The notes under the pieces were generated by a model, which saw only the letters and a program-made list of their open reading frames with translations, was not told the origin of the DNA and made no database searches. Positions 44,565-54,340 of a stretch of DNA of 64,000 bases are shown here, piece by piece. The stretch's first letter is position 1. Each line of letters opens with the position of its first letter. Origin of the DNA: Huiozyma naganishii CBS 8797. Lineage: Eukaryota; Ascomycota; Saccharomycetes; Saccharomycetales; Saccharomycetaceae. The stretch lies in contig NC_035931.1 of NCBI RefSeq assembly GCF_000348985.1, positions 248,001 through 312,000 on the forward strand, read 5' to 3'. A program made the position numbers and the translations under genes.

Positions 44565-46982
44565 ATGTCTACTGCTAGTAACCGGCGCCATACTTTTTAT
44601 GGCGGGAATCTCACCTCGTTGAATGCAGAAGGGGGAGACGCAAGGCGTAGAAAGACTGGTAACGCGAAATGCCCCTCGTTTGGCCCGTACCTCATCGGGT
44701 CCACATTGGGCCAAGGTGGGTTTGGCAAAGTTAAGATGGGGTGGACTACACCTATGGGGAACAAGGGTATCTACGACGTACCGAAGCAGGTCGCGATAAA
44801 ACTCATAAAGAGGGACTCAATTTCTAACGACAAGAGCAAAGAGGTGAAGATATACAGAGAGATCAATGCGTTGAAGCAACTGCACCATCCGAACATTGTG
44901 AAGTTGGAAGAAGTATTGCAGAACTCAAAATACATTGGAATTGTGCTCGAGTACGCTTCTGGAGGTGAATTCTACAAGTACATTCAAAAGAGACGCGTGT
45001 TGAAGGAACACGTAGCGTGCAGACTCTTTGCGCAGTTGATCAGCGGGGTTCACTACATACACTCCAAGGGGTTGGTGCACAGAGATCTGAAATTGGAAAA
45101 CTTGTTGCTTGACAAGCACGAAAACTTGATTATAACGGATTTCGGGTTCGTCAACGAATACTTCTCCCAAAACGAACTGATGACTACGTCCTGTGGTTCG
45201 CCGTGCTACGCAGCTCCCGAACTGGTCATCAGCACACAACCTTACCAGGGGAGAAGAGCAGATCTATGGTCTTGTGGGATAATTCTATTCGCGATGTTGG
45301 CCGGTTATTTGCCTTGGGATGACGACAAGGACAATCCCGATGGTGAAGATATTGCCAAACTGTACTACTACATTACTCATACTGCTTTGAAATTCCCTGA
45401 ATACATAACACCTATCCCACGAGATTTACTGCGGAGAATACTAGTAGCTGATCCGAGAAGGAGGGTCACGCTCAGAGAAATACAGGGACACCAGTGGTTG
45501 AAGAAGCATGCCCAGTTCTTGTCCATCCAGCCAGAGGAGTGGGATAGAATATCCCAATCCAAAAATATCACCAGATTACCCAAACACAATAAACACTACA
45601 GTACGAGACCGTTGTCTGTGTGCTCCGTGTCATCCACATCATCCACTTTGCATAAAAAGGACAAGCGCGATTCTTTAATTATCGACTCTGCCTTGATAAC
45701 GTTTCCTGCACCTCCGCGGGAAAACCAATCTCACGTTTTAGCCATACCTTCGTCGCCTTCTCCCGAGATACGACGCAGCAGATCACCTACTAAATCAAGC
45801 ATCAAGGGACACTGCAGAAGCAACTCTGCAGCCTCCATTGCACTACAAGCTGTTGTAGACGCGGAGAGGGAGCAGACCAAGAGCGTCACCAATGAAGACG
45901 ATCTCCCACCACTGATTAATAATATTCAAGCCGATGAATGGCATCCTAAAATAATGCATTCTTCCCCCAGTTTTGGGAACAAGTTTCCAATGGACAATTC
46001 TCCTGTTATGCAGAAGACTGCAGGGTTTCAACACCCTTACTCAACTCTGACAGACAAAGAAAATGTCATCAACGAAACGAACCCAGTAAAGCCGGCTTGT
46101 GGCAAGCCTGGTAATTCCGAGACAACGCGATACCCACCTCCGACGTTTTTAGACTCTGTGTCGTTGCACCCATCACAAACGTCGACGGGCCCCGTGATCA
46201 ACAGCACTTACCAATACCAGCAGTCAGGTAGACACTTATACCATTCGAACCATAGGAAACCGAGACCGACGTCGTACTACCCTGGCCTGTTTTCACCTGT
46301 GATGGAGCACGGCCCTGCCTATACGTTAACATCCACGTCTCCTGTGAACGTGCCCTCTCAACCTTCGATCAATTACAGCTCCTCTAGTCGGTTGGCCACG
46401 TCACCTTTCGATTCTATAGTGAATTTGGGTTCGGATACCGCGATCACATCTACAAAATCGTGCGAGGTATCCCCCAAATTATCGACCAGACGATCCTCTT
46501 CATTCACGGATAAGGCGTCTCTTGAAACCTCGGGTGCATCGGGGGACCTTATCCAGTCAAAGCACGATATAGAGTCCCTGATCAAGAAAGTACAGGAACG
46601 CACTACGGATAGCAGCTACAAAGTGCAGGAACAGGTTCCTGGTGCCAATGGGCAACCGCTGATGCTGCGAACCAAGAAATCGTCGAGACAAATGCTGCTC
46701 TCCCCTGAGAACAAGAAGCGCTACAGTCTGTTCTCGATGCCCACGTCAGAGATGGTCACTCCCGGGTCGCGACAGAGGAATAGGAACTCCGCGTACGTTG
46801 CTGCGTCGTACGCGTCGACGGCCCCAGTGCGGCGCAACAAGGAGACGAACGAAACAGAGGACACTTTATCCGAGTTGCCGCCGAAACCGCAAACGGCCAG
46901 TGGTGCCACTGCACGTCCGGATCGAAACTCAACGGCTAAAAGAGTGATTGATTTCTTCAAGAGGAAGAGTATGAAGTTGTGA
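44565..46982 (+). CDS. KIN4: Ser/Thr kinase of the Kin4/Frk1 type
   Basis: 805 residues from the ATG at 44565 (the GTG one codon upstream is rejected); S. cerevisiae Kin4 is about 800 and Frk1 about 865. The CAMK/Snf1-like kinase domain lies near the N-terminus: GQGGFGKVKMG P-loop, VAIKLIK lysine, HRDLKLEN with Asp174, DFGF, and an SPCYAAPE activation segment containing a Thr for Elm1-type phosphorylation. A long Ser/Thr/Pro-rich C-terminal region ends in a basic short helix (RVIDFFKRKSMKL), probably for membrane or spindle-pole targeting. Kin4 keeps the mitotic exit network off when the spindle is mispositioned. Kin4 and Frk1 are duplicates; the name here is provisional. Confidence 0.92.
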   Translation: MSTASNRRHTFYGGNLTSLNAEGGDARRRKTGNAKCPSFGPYLIGSTLGQGGFGKVKMGWTTPMGNKGIYDVPKQVAIKLIKRDSISNDKSKEVKIYREINALKQLHHPNIVKLEEVLQNSKYIGIVLEYASGGEFYKYIQKRRVLKEHVACRLFAQLISGVHYIHSKGLVHRDLKLENLLLDKHENLIITDFGFVNEYFSQNELMTTSCGSPCYAAPELVISTQPYQGRRADLWSCGIILFAMLAGYLPWDDDKDNPDGEDIAKLYYYITHTALKFPEYITPIPRDLLRRILVADPRRRVTLREIQGHQWLKKHAQFLSIQPEEWDRISQSKNITRLPKHNKHYSTRPLSVCSVSSTSSTLHKKDKRDSLIIDSALITFPAPPRENQSHVLAIPSSPSPEIRRSRSPTKSSIKGHCRSNSAASIALQAVVDAEREQTKSVTNEDDLPPLINNIQADEWHPKIMHSSPSFGNKFPMDNSPVMQKTAGFQHPYSTLTDKENVINETNPVKPACGKPGNSETTRYPPPTFLDSVSLHPSQTSTGPVINSTYQYQQSGRHLYHSNHRKPRPTSYYPGLFSPVMEHGPAYTLTSTSPVNVPSQPSINYSSSSRLATSPFDSIVNLGSDTAITSTKSCEVSPKLSTRRSSSFTDKASLETSGASGDLIQSKHDIESLIKKVQERTTDSSYKVQEQVPGANGQPLMLRTKKSSRQMLLSPENKKRYSLFSMPTSEMVTPGSRQRNRNSAYVAASYASTAPVRRNKETNETEDTLSELPPKPQTASGATARPDRNSTAKRVIDFFKRKSMKL

Positions 46983-47361
46983 AGCAATCAGCCCCCCCCC
47001 CCCACACACACCAAATCCATTGCATTCGAGGCACGTTTCTCCTCATGTTTCCATTTAACAGATATATAAGTTTATGTAACCGATTCTACAAAATCTTAGT
47101 ATCACTACTCTTTCTCAAAGTCGGATGGTGAGTGCAAAATAGTATATTGATGAATTAAAATAATTAGTTATATATAATAGTAACTATTTTATATCTTGTC
47201 GATTAATAAACAGTAAAAGATTGTAATGATAGGGGTGGGATCCACAAAGAACATAGTCCAACACCCACTCTCACTCTTGCTCTTTATCTTATTCTTTAAT
47301 TTTTAATTTTTGTTACCCTTTTGATATGATGATTTTTAGTTTCCCTTGACACACTTCTAAC
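46983..47361. other. Convergent region between the kinase gene and RPL33
   Basis: 379 bp holding a C12 homopolymer (46992-47003) that runs into an (AC)4-5 tract, and TATATA-rich 3'-end signals. No U3 snoRNA, which is next to RPL33A and RPL33B in S. cerevisiae. Confidence 0.55.
46992..47003 (+). repeat. C12 homopolymer tract
   Basis: Twelve consecutive C, ten bases after the kinase stop codon, followed by ACACACACA. Such runs are prone to slippage and to sequencing error. Confidence 0.9.
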
Positions 47362-47989
<628 letters not shown>

Positions 47990-48795
47990 TATATTGGTAT
48001 TGTACTGGTGTCTTTGTGCTTCCACTCAACACAACAAACCACGGTTAAACACGAAACGTGCTGTTAATAGTGCGGGAATACACACATGTTTGAGTTACAG
48101 TGGAAAATTAGTTGATAGTTGCGGGACTGCGTCGGTTTCCGCCAAACTGCGTAGGCCGTGGAAGGAGAGCGTGGAGGGACCGGTAGAGGAACAGGCGGGA
48201 CACGCGGAGCAGGCGGGCAGAAACCCCAGCCTACCACCCTTTGACATCCCACCGACCACCGACGAAACCCCGCCCGCTTTTCCAAAACAGGAAACCGCAA
48301 ACGCCAAAAAAAATGCAACGCAAAAAAACAAAAATATTTTTAAAAAATAAAAAAAATGTACGAATGTTAAATTTTAACACAACAGTCACAAAATGTATAA
48401 CCCAAACACCCGCAAAAATGCAGATTCGGGTAACATTTAATTTTTTTTTTCTTTCGAAACGACGAAATTTCACTCAATTGGAACCCGTTGAGAAGTCCCT
48501 TTCCAGCAACAACCCTCGAGAAGAACAGTTGTTAGCAACATTGGATTAGTGGGAGACACTATTTGCTTGTGGTCTCTTTGCCCTTTGGATTAGACGTGTT
48601 AAAGTAGGCTTTTTTCCAGTGAGTTCTATCTTTTTTCTTCCTTTAAGTAGAAACTTTGCTTTTATCAACGATTCGTCATTTGAATACGTGACGATAGCGG
48701 TTTTTAAGTCTACCGTGGGGATAATAATAATAAGTGGAGGCAGAGACACATAGAGAGCTTTTTTCCTTTTGATTTTAGTAAGTGCTGATCTAAAC
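47990..48795. promoter_or_regulatory. Divergent RPL33/KES1 control region
   Basis: 806 bp. ACACCCGCA at 48406-48414 resembles a Rap1 site and TTCGGGTAA at 48424-48432 a Reb1 site. Between 48300 and 48450 the DNA is strongly A/T-tracted, as in nucleosome-depleted promoters. The open frames seen here are low-complexity. A GC-rich stretch 48118-48300 has no motif I recognise. Confidence 0.5.
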
Positions 48796-50112
48796 ATGTC
48801 GTCTTACGCAAGTAGTTCCACGTGGACATCCTTTCTGAAGTCAATGGCTTCGTTCAACGGGGACCTTTCCTCATTGACTGCACCACCGTTTATACTGGCG
48901 CCCATTTCGCTGACGGAGTACTCACAGTACTGGGCTGAACACCCGGATCTGTTTTTGGAGTCCTCTTCGATTGACGAGACCAATTTCAAAGAATACGCTG
49001 CTAGTTTGGACCCGGAGTGTGAGTCCCTAGAGATGGCAAAGATGCTCTCTGTTACGAAATGGTTTATCTCGACGCTGAAGTCCCAGTACTGCTCTCGTAA
49101 TGAGACGATGGGGTCTGAGAAGAAACCTTTGAACCCGTTCCTCGGTGAACTGTTCGTTGGGAAATGGGAGAATAAGCAACACCCTGAATTCGGCGAAACT
49201 GTGCTGCTCAGCGAACAAGTCTCGCACCACCCACCGATTACCGCGTACTCCATCTTCAACGACAAGAACGGCGTCAAGTTGCAAGGGTACAACCAGGTTA
49301 AAGCCGGGTTCACGAAGTCCCTAATGCTCACTGTCAAACAGTTTGGTCACACTTTGCTCGACGTCAAGGGCGACTCGTACCTGGTCACACCACCACCTTT
49401 GCATATCGAGGGTATCCTGATGGCATCCCCCTTTGTCGAGTTGGAGGGGAAATCGTACCTGCAGAGCTCCTCAGGGCTCGTCTGTGTCGTGGAGTTCTCA
49501 GGGAGAGGGTACTTCTCCGGTAAGAAGAACTCGTTCAAGGCAAAGATCTACAAGAAGTTTGAAGACACAAAGGTCAAGGACTCACAAGTGTACACCATCA
49601 GTGGGCAATGGTCCGGTACCTCCAAGATCGTCAAAAACATGGGTAACGGCGTGAAATCGGAGGGTGTCGAATTCTACGACGCGGACAGAACTCCAGCGGA
49701 ACATCTTGTCGTCAAAGATATCAAGGACCAACATCCGCTAGAGAGCAGAAGGGCGTGGAAACCAACCGCAGAGGCCATCAAGAACAACGATATGGGTGCC
49801 ATCGACGCTGCGAAGACACAGCTCGAGCAAACTCAGCGTGACCTCAGGAAGCAAGAGGAGGATAAGGGCATTAGGTGGCAGCGCAGGTGGTTCACGGACG
49901 TCGACTACTCCGAGGAACCGGCAGAGGACGCGGAAAAACCAGCGGGGAACGATGTCTTCTTGAAACTCGCCGCGAAATTCGGACTCTCCACCAAGAACGT
50001 GCCCAGCGGCACTTTGCTCGGCGAAAGAGAGGACAGGAAGGAAGAACTCCAGGCTGTACACTGGAGATTCGACAGAAAGCTGTGGGACCAAGAGAAGGAA
50101 ATCGTCCTGTGA
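48796..50112 (+). CDS. KES1: Oxysterol-binding protein homologue Kes1/Osh4
   Basis: 438 residues (S. cerevisiae Kes1 about 434) from the ATG at 48796; the upstream TTG extension is rejected. The whole chain is a single ORD beta-barrel. The N-terminal lid ([26 protein letters not shown]) includes the ALPS-like amphipathic helix. EQVSHHPP carries His144 and His145, which bind the PI4P headgroup, and [11 protein letters not shown] is the lipid-exchange signature. Kes1 exchanges sterol for PI4P between ER and Golgi and dampens Sec14-dependent secretion. KES1 (YPL145C) is preferred over its duplicate HES1 (YOR237W) because NOP53 follows. Confidence 0.97.
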   Translation: MSSYASSSTWTSFLKSMASFNGDLSSLTAPPFILAPISLTEYSQYWAEHPDLFLESSSIDETNFKEYAASLDPECESLEMAKMLSVTKWFISTLKSQYCSRNETMGSEKKPLNPFLGELFVGKWENKQHPEFGETVLLSEQVSHHPPITAYSIFNDKNGVKLQGYNQVKAGFTKSLMLTVKQFGHTLLDVKGDSYLVTPPPLHIEGILMASPFVELEGKSYLQSSSGLVCVVEFSGRGYFSGKKNSFKAKIYKKFEDTKVKDSQVYTISGQWSGTSKIVKNMGNGVKSEGVEFYDADRTPAEHLVVKDIKDQHPLESRRAWKPTAEAIKNNDMGAIDAAKTQLEQTQRDLRKQEEDKGIRWQRRWFTDVDYSEEPAEDAEKPAGNDVFLKLAAKFGLSTKNVPSGTLLGEREDRKEELQAVHWRFDRKLWDQEKEIVL

Positions 50113-50314
50113 TTTTTCTCTCACCCCGCGCCCCCCCCGCCATTCTATCCTGTAACGACGCTTCAGCAGACCCACCCTTACCACAATTATATAAAGATTT
50201 TAAAACTATACTACGCCTACGTTTCAGAATGCAAAGGACCCTCACAGCACACACTGCCACATACAGTCCTCTCTTCTGCGTCTTCGAGGCCTTTAAATTG
50301 TTAAAACATTTTAC

Positions 50315-50324
50315 GAAAATTTTC
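50315..50324. promoter_or_regulatory. RRPE of NOP53
   Basis: Palindromic GAAAATTTTC about 100 bp upstream of the NOP53 ATG, six bases from the PAC box. Confidence 0.7.
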
Positions 50325-50329
50325 AGTTT

Positions 50330-50342
50330 GCGATGAGATGAG
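50330..50342 (+). promoter_or_regulatory. PAC box of NOP53
   Basis: GCGATGAGATGAG, the extended PAC consensus, 84 bp before the ATG. The RRPE-PAC arrangement mirrors that of NAN1 in this window. Confidence 0.75.
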
Positions 50343-50426
50343 TTCACGAACAACTTATGTATCGTTACAATATCGACTGACACTACCCTTGCACAGCTGC
50401 ACATTGCATCACTCCAAGACACACGA

Positions 50427-51788
50427 ATGGCACCAACGAACATCACTAAGAGGCCCGCACAGCACAAACAGTCGTCCAGAAAGGGCAAGAAAGCGTGGAG
50501 GAAGAACATTGACTTGACGGACCTCGAGTCCACGCTGGAGGAATCGAAGGATAACCAGATCAAGTACGGTGCTGATGATATTGCCGCAGTACAGGACGAC
50601 AGTTTGTTCCAAGTAGACAACGACGGTGACCGCGCCCTGAGGGAGAGACTCATCAAGCGGAAGCAGATAAAGAAGAACCTCAAGAGCACGGAGATTCTGG
50701 ACGCCATCAAGACGAACTCGAAAGTTGGAGCGTTGACGCATCATAAACACAGGAAGGGCCACAGTGAGGAGTTGCCCGGGGGTGATGCACACCATGGGAA
50801 GGGGAAGAAGGTGCAAGGTGTGTCCAAACGGGAAATGCTGAAGTTGCTTGCATTGGCCGGGAGAATCACTGGTGAATCAAAGTTGGAGAACAGGGTTGCT
50901 AAGGATGGGCTTATCAAGTCCTCGTCGTTTGACCTTTGGGGGGACGACAAGTCGACCCAGATCCAGTTGTCCTCCGGGATAAAGATAGACAAAAGCAAGA
51001 CGGAGAAGGCATCCAAGGAGCTTTTGACCATGTCTACCACCAGTTGGTCCATTGCGACGAAGACCCCGAAGACGCTCAAGGAGAAACCCGTGACCATCAA
51101 AGAGTTCGAGCAGACCCCACATGCGGGGAAATCCTACAACCCGCAGAAGAGGGACTGGTCTGAACTGTTTGAAAAGGAGTACAACTTGGAGAAAGTCAGA
51201 GAGGATAACAGAATCGCACTGGAGGAGTACAGAGAGAGAATTAGACATTTGATGGAGACCTTGGATGATAACGAGGAGGCGGATTCGTCGTCATCGGAGT
51301 CCGAGTCCGAGGCCGAAGCGGAAGACGACGAAGAAGGAAGCGTCGATATGGGTCTTTCCGTCAACGAGGCAATTCAAATCAAGAAGAAGACCAAGTATCA
51401 AAGAAACAGAGCCAGGAAACACGAGGAAAAGGTTAAGCTGCATAAAGAGTTGAAGGAATTGAAACAACAATTCAAGGAACTCGAGAACTTGGAGGAAATT
51501 GTCGAATCCATCGCTGTGACCAAATCCGAAGGTACCAAACCGAAGAGGCGGAAGGCCAACAACAACAAGCTGGGTACGCGGTACGGTATCATGGAGGAGA
51601 AACTGGAGATCAAATTCCAAGACGAATTGGGCGACTCCCTCAGGAAACTGAGGCCTGAGGGGAACCTGCTGTACGAAAACGTCAGGAAGTTGCAAAGTTC
51701 AGGTAAGATTGAGTCTCGTATCCCAACGAGACAGAGAAGAGCCAAGAACAAAATCACAGAGAAATGGACTCACAAGGATTTCAAATGA
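50427..51788 (+). CDS. NOP53: Large-subunit biogenesis factor Nop53
   Basis: 453 residues (S. cerevisiae Nop53 about 455), ATG at 50427. The N-terminus MAPTNITKRPAQHKQSSRKGKKAWRKNIDL holds the short linear motif region that recruits the exosome helicase Mtr4. Charged coiled-coil segments follow, with an acidic Ser/Glu run near residues 290-310 and a basic C-terminus (RIPTRQRRAKNKITEKW). Nop53 binds the pre-60S particle at the ITS2 foot and delivers 7S pre-rRNA to the nuclear exosome. PAC and RRPE elements precede it. Confidence 0.97.
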   Translation: MAPTNITKRPAQHKQSSRKGKKAWRKNIDLTDLESTLEESKDNQIKYGADDIAAVQDDSLFQVDNDGDRALRERLIKRKQIKKNLKSTEILDAIKTNSKVGALTHHKHRKGHSEELPGGDAHHGKGKKVQGVSKREMLKLLALAGRITGESKLENRVAKDGLIKSSSFDLWGDDKSTQIQLSSGIKIDKSKTEKASKELLTMSTTSWSIATKTPKTLKEKPVTIKEFEQTPHAGKSYNPQKRDWSELFEKEYNLEKVREDNRIALEEYRERIRHLMETLDDNEEADSSSSESESEAEAEDDEEGSVDMGLSVNEAIQIKKKTKYQRNRARKHEEKVKLHKELKELKQQFKELENLEEIVESIAVTKSEGTKPKRRKANNNKLGTRYGIMEEKLEIKFQDELGDSLRKLRPEGNLLYENVRKLQSSGKIESRIPTRQRRAKNKITEKWTHKDFK

Positions 51789-51900
51789 TCGCCATGTCCA
51801 CACTACTCTCCCACACCCACTTTTCAAACACCTGTATATTATTTAATCACATTAGTTGATAGAAGTAAGCCCAATTAACTAGATAAGCCAATGGTCTCTA

Positions 51901-52767
51901 ATGTCTTCCTTCGCTGGTGTTCTGCACAAATACAACTTCAACAAAGTGGCCTTCGAGTTCACCCCCTCGGCGCTCCCCAATGTGCTCATTGTTGTCGGTG
52001 GGATGACCGATGGACTACTCACCGTCCCGTACGTAGCAAAATTGCCCGAGGTGATGGAGCCCCTGGGCTATTCTGTAATCAATTCTCAGCTGACTAGTAG
52101 CTTCAACGGCTGGGGGGTTGCTTCGCTAAGAACCGATGTCGAAGAGATGAAGGAGCTCGTGGACTATCTAAGATCCGAGGAAGGTGGTAGTAGGAAGAAG
52201 ATTGTCATTATGGGTCACTCCACAGGTTCCCAGGATGTGATCCACTATCTGCTCACTTATGGAGATTCTGTACAAGGTGGGATTCTCCAGGCCTCTGTCT
52301 CAGACAGAGAGGCCTTTGGTACGGAAGTCCCCAAGAAGACTCTAAAAGATCTGACAGCGCGGGCCAAGAAACTGTGCGAGGCCGGTTCCAGTTCCCAATT
52401 ACTGCCTGCCGAATACTCAAAGTATGTATTCGGCACGCCAATTACAGCGTACAGATGGTGTTCACTGTTCGCATTGGGGGGCGACGATGACTACTTCTCG
52501 AGCGACTTGAGCATTGAGCAGATCAAGCAAACTTTTGGTCGCATCGACAAGCCTTTCCTCATTGCTTACTCGGAGTTGGACGAGTTTGTGCCAGCTCCAG
52601 TAGACAAGGCTGGCCTGATACGTACTCGGCAAAGCCAGAGCAACCCACAGGTCTGGTCTAAGGCTTCTGGATTGATCAAGGGAGCTGGGCACAACGTTGC
52701 GCAACACTCGTCCCAGCTGTACCTGTTCGATATGATCTCACAATTCTTCCACGAATTTAATCTGTAA
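51901..52767 (+). CDS. DUF1749 alpha/beta-hydrolase (SidJ/UPF0613-like)
   Basis: 288 residues from the ATG at 51901. A nucleophile elbow GHSTGSQ puts Ser107 at the active site, with GAGH (His264) near the C-terminus as the likely triad histidine. LIVVGGMTDGLLTVPY near residues 28-43 and LTSSFNGWGVASLRTDVEEMKELVDYL are features of the DUF1749/UPF0613 family, whose best-known fungal member SidJ hydrolyses fusarinine siderophores. The physiological substrate here is unknown. To my knowledge S. cerevisiae lacks a member; in its place between NOP53 and PPT2 lies PXA1. No signal peptide, so probably cytosolic. Confidence 0.85.
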   Translation: MSSFAGVLHKYNFNKVAFEFTPSALPNVLIVVGGMTDGLLTVPYVAKLPEVMEPLGYSVINSQLTSSFNGWGVASLRTDVEEMKELVDYLRSEEGGSRKKIVIMGHSTGSQDVIHYLLTYGDSVQGGILQASVSDREAFGTEVPKKTLKDLTARAKKLCEAGSSSQLLPAEYSKYVFGTPITAYRWCSLFALGGDDDYFSSDLSIEQIKQTFGRIDKPFLIAYSELDEFVPAPVDKAGLIRTRQSQSNPQVWSKASGLIKGAGHNVAQHSSQLYLFDMISQFFHEFNL

Positions 52768-52866
52768 CTTTTGGGTCCAGCGCTAGCGCACTTATATACA
52801 AGTTCTATATACTTCATCCCATCACGGGTCTCGAACACCTTCGGTATATAACTAAAGTTTCCTACG

Positions 52867-53319
52867 ATGCTCGGTATCGGGGTCGATCTGGTGTACCTAC
52901 CTCGAATAAGCAAACTGATCGCTAAATACAAGGGCTCATCCACTCTAAATGCGATATGCGGTAAGTTCATGTGTGCGCAAGAACAGGCGCACATGGGGCA
53001 GCTGCTCCTCTCTGGAGATGCCACTCGTACAGTACAGTATATGGCTGGGGTATGGGCGGCAAAGGAGGCTGTATACAAGGCGCTCAGTTGTTTTGTCCCA
53101 TCGAATGCGCTACCGCCGGCACAGACGGTATATTCGCAATTGATGCACAAGCACAATGTGGGCAAGTGCCCAACATTGTCGACGCTAGAATCGTTTCCAC
53201 AATTGTATCCACAACATGAACAGTTCTACAGCAAATATATTCTCCCGAGTCGAATGCTTCTGTCTATTTCACATGACGGGGATTATCTAATAGCGTATAC
53301 AACGGTCTCGAAGAAGTAA
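52867..53319 (+). CDS. PPT2: Mitochondrial 4'-phosphopantetheinyl transferase Ppt2
   Basis: 150 residues (S. cerevisiae Ppt2 about 173), ATG at 52867. AcpS-type signatures are intact: GIGVDLVYLPRI with the magnesium ligand Asp7, and WAAKEAVYKAL with Glu67 and Lys66. It transfers phosphopantetheine from CoA to the mitochondrial acyl carrier protein Acp1, required for lipoate synthesis and respiration. No obvious presequence is visible, as is also weak in S. cerevisiae. Convergent with ATG5; only 60 bp separate the stops. Order NOP53-PPT2-ATG5 agrees with YPL146C-YPL148C-YPL149W. Confidence 0.94.
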   Translation: MLGIGVDLVYLPRISKLIAKYKGSSTLNAICGKFMCAQEQAHMGQLLLSGDATRTVQYMAGVWAAKEAVYKALSCFVPSNALPPAQTVYSQLMHKHNVGKCPTLSTLESFPQLYPQHEQFYSKYILPSRMLLSISHDGDYLIAYTTVSKK

Positions 53320-53379
53320 GCACCTTGCTATAGATTGAGATACATTGTAGGACAATATAATATTATATATTCAGCACGA

Positions 53380-54249
53380 TCACAATATAGTCACTACAAC
53401 TACGTGCAAAAACCCGTCAAAACTCTTCATGGGAGGATACAGTCGTTCCAACTGTTCATCGGCGTCTATAATTATACCTTGACAGATCAAAGTAGTCGAT
53501 GACGATAGCTGTCCCTTTTCAGCAAGTAGTTGTGGTAACGTGGTGGCCACCGCGTCTAATAAACTCGTCTTCTTACCTGATGAGTTTTCACACTCCGCCC
53601 GAGGCTGGTGTATTCGTGAAGGATCATTTATATCGTGTAACTGTAACGGTATCATCCTTGGTTTTGTTGGTACAATCTTTGCAGATACGTATTCAAAATC
53701 ATTTGAGTCACCATTCCTCACGCTATCCCAAAACTTCTTGGAATCATTGCGAGACAACGACATCATCTGCTTTGAGGTCCCGTTCAGTATGAAACAGGCC
53801 TGTTTCCAGCGATGCATCCAATATGATTCGATCTGGTTAGGCTGCCTAATGAGTGGGATCACTCCAGCAGGAAGTGTGGGTCCGTAATTTAGCTTTATGC
53901 GCCATACGGTTATTGCGTCTACCGAGCTCGCCATTTTAAGGAACTCATCGCGCTGTAATATAGCATCATAGCGTACCAAATCGTACTGTACCCCGACCGG
54001 TTGAAACCAGGGAAGAACAGTACTGTCACATTCAAGCCAGCAATGGTTCAGTATATCGGCGAGATTGCCTACCATATACCTTTGCAGTTGATTCAACAAT
54101 CGGGGGAGGCACTCTACAATGTAACTGTCTCTTCGGATTCTAAAGTTTAGAGAACCAGTCTCTGCGGGGACTCCCGGGATAAACAGTTTCTGGTCAACAG
54201 TCAGTGTGACATTGATCGTCCCCCCCCATACAAGCTCTCGTATGCTCAT
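53380..54249 (-). CDS. ATG5: Autophagy protein Atg5
   Basis: 289 residues (S. cerevisiae Atg5 294), ATG at 54249. N-terminal IRELVWGGTINVTLTV with the Trp of the first ubiquitin-like fold, WFQPVGVQYDL and the second ubiquitin-like fold at the C-terminus (YPPMKSFDGFLHVVV). Lys160 in FILNGTSKQMMSLS lies where I expect the Atg12-acceptor lysine (Lys149 in S. cerevisiae), by context rather than alignment. Atg12-Atg5 with Atg16 is the E3-like complex for Atg8 lipidation on the phagophore. It shares a 91-bp divergent promoter with the ECD gene. Confidence 0.95.
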   Translation of the reverse strand: MSIRELVWGGTINVTLTVDQKLFIPGVPAETGSLNFRIRRDSYIVECLPRLLNQLQRYMVGNLADILNHCWLECDSTVLPWFQPVGVQYDLVRYDAILQRDEFLKMASSVDAITVWRIKLNYGPTLPAGVIPLIRQPNQIESYWMHRWKQACFILNGTSKQMMSLSRNDSKKFWDSVRNGDSNDFEYVSAKIVPTKPRMIPLQLHDINDPSRIHQPRAECENSSGKKTSLLDAVATTLPQLLAEKGQLSSSTTLICQGIIIDADEQLERLYPPMKSFDGFLHVVVVTIL

Positions 54250-54340
54250 GGCGGTATCTCATTCTGAGAGTTTAGCCCATTTTAAAGGTTTCAGGTGCTA
54301 ATTATATGACGTTTTTAACGCTTACACTTTCACTTATCAA

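Larger units (their letters stand above)
50113..50426. other. KES1 3' region and NOP53 promoter
   Basis: 314 bp. C8 run at about 50139-50146, T/A-rich terminator region, then RRPE and PAC elements directly before NOP53. No further gene. Confidence 0.6.

Noticed and set aside
50936..51163. Overlapping 75-codon frame inside NOP53
   Set aside because: Alternate-frame shadow of a conserved charged coding region.
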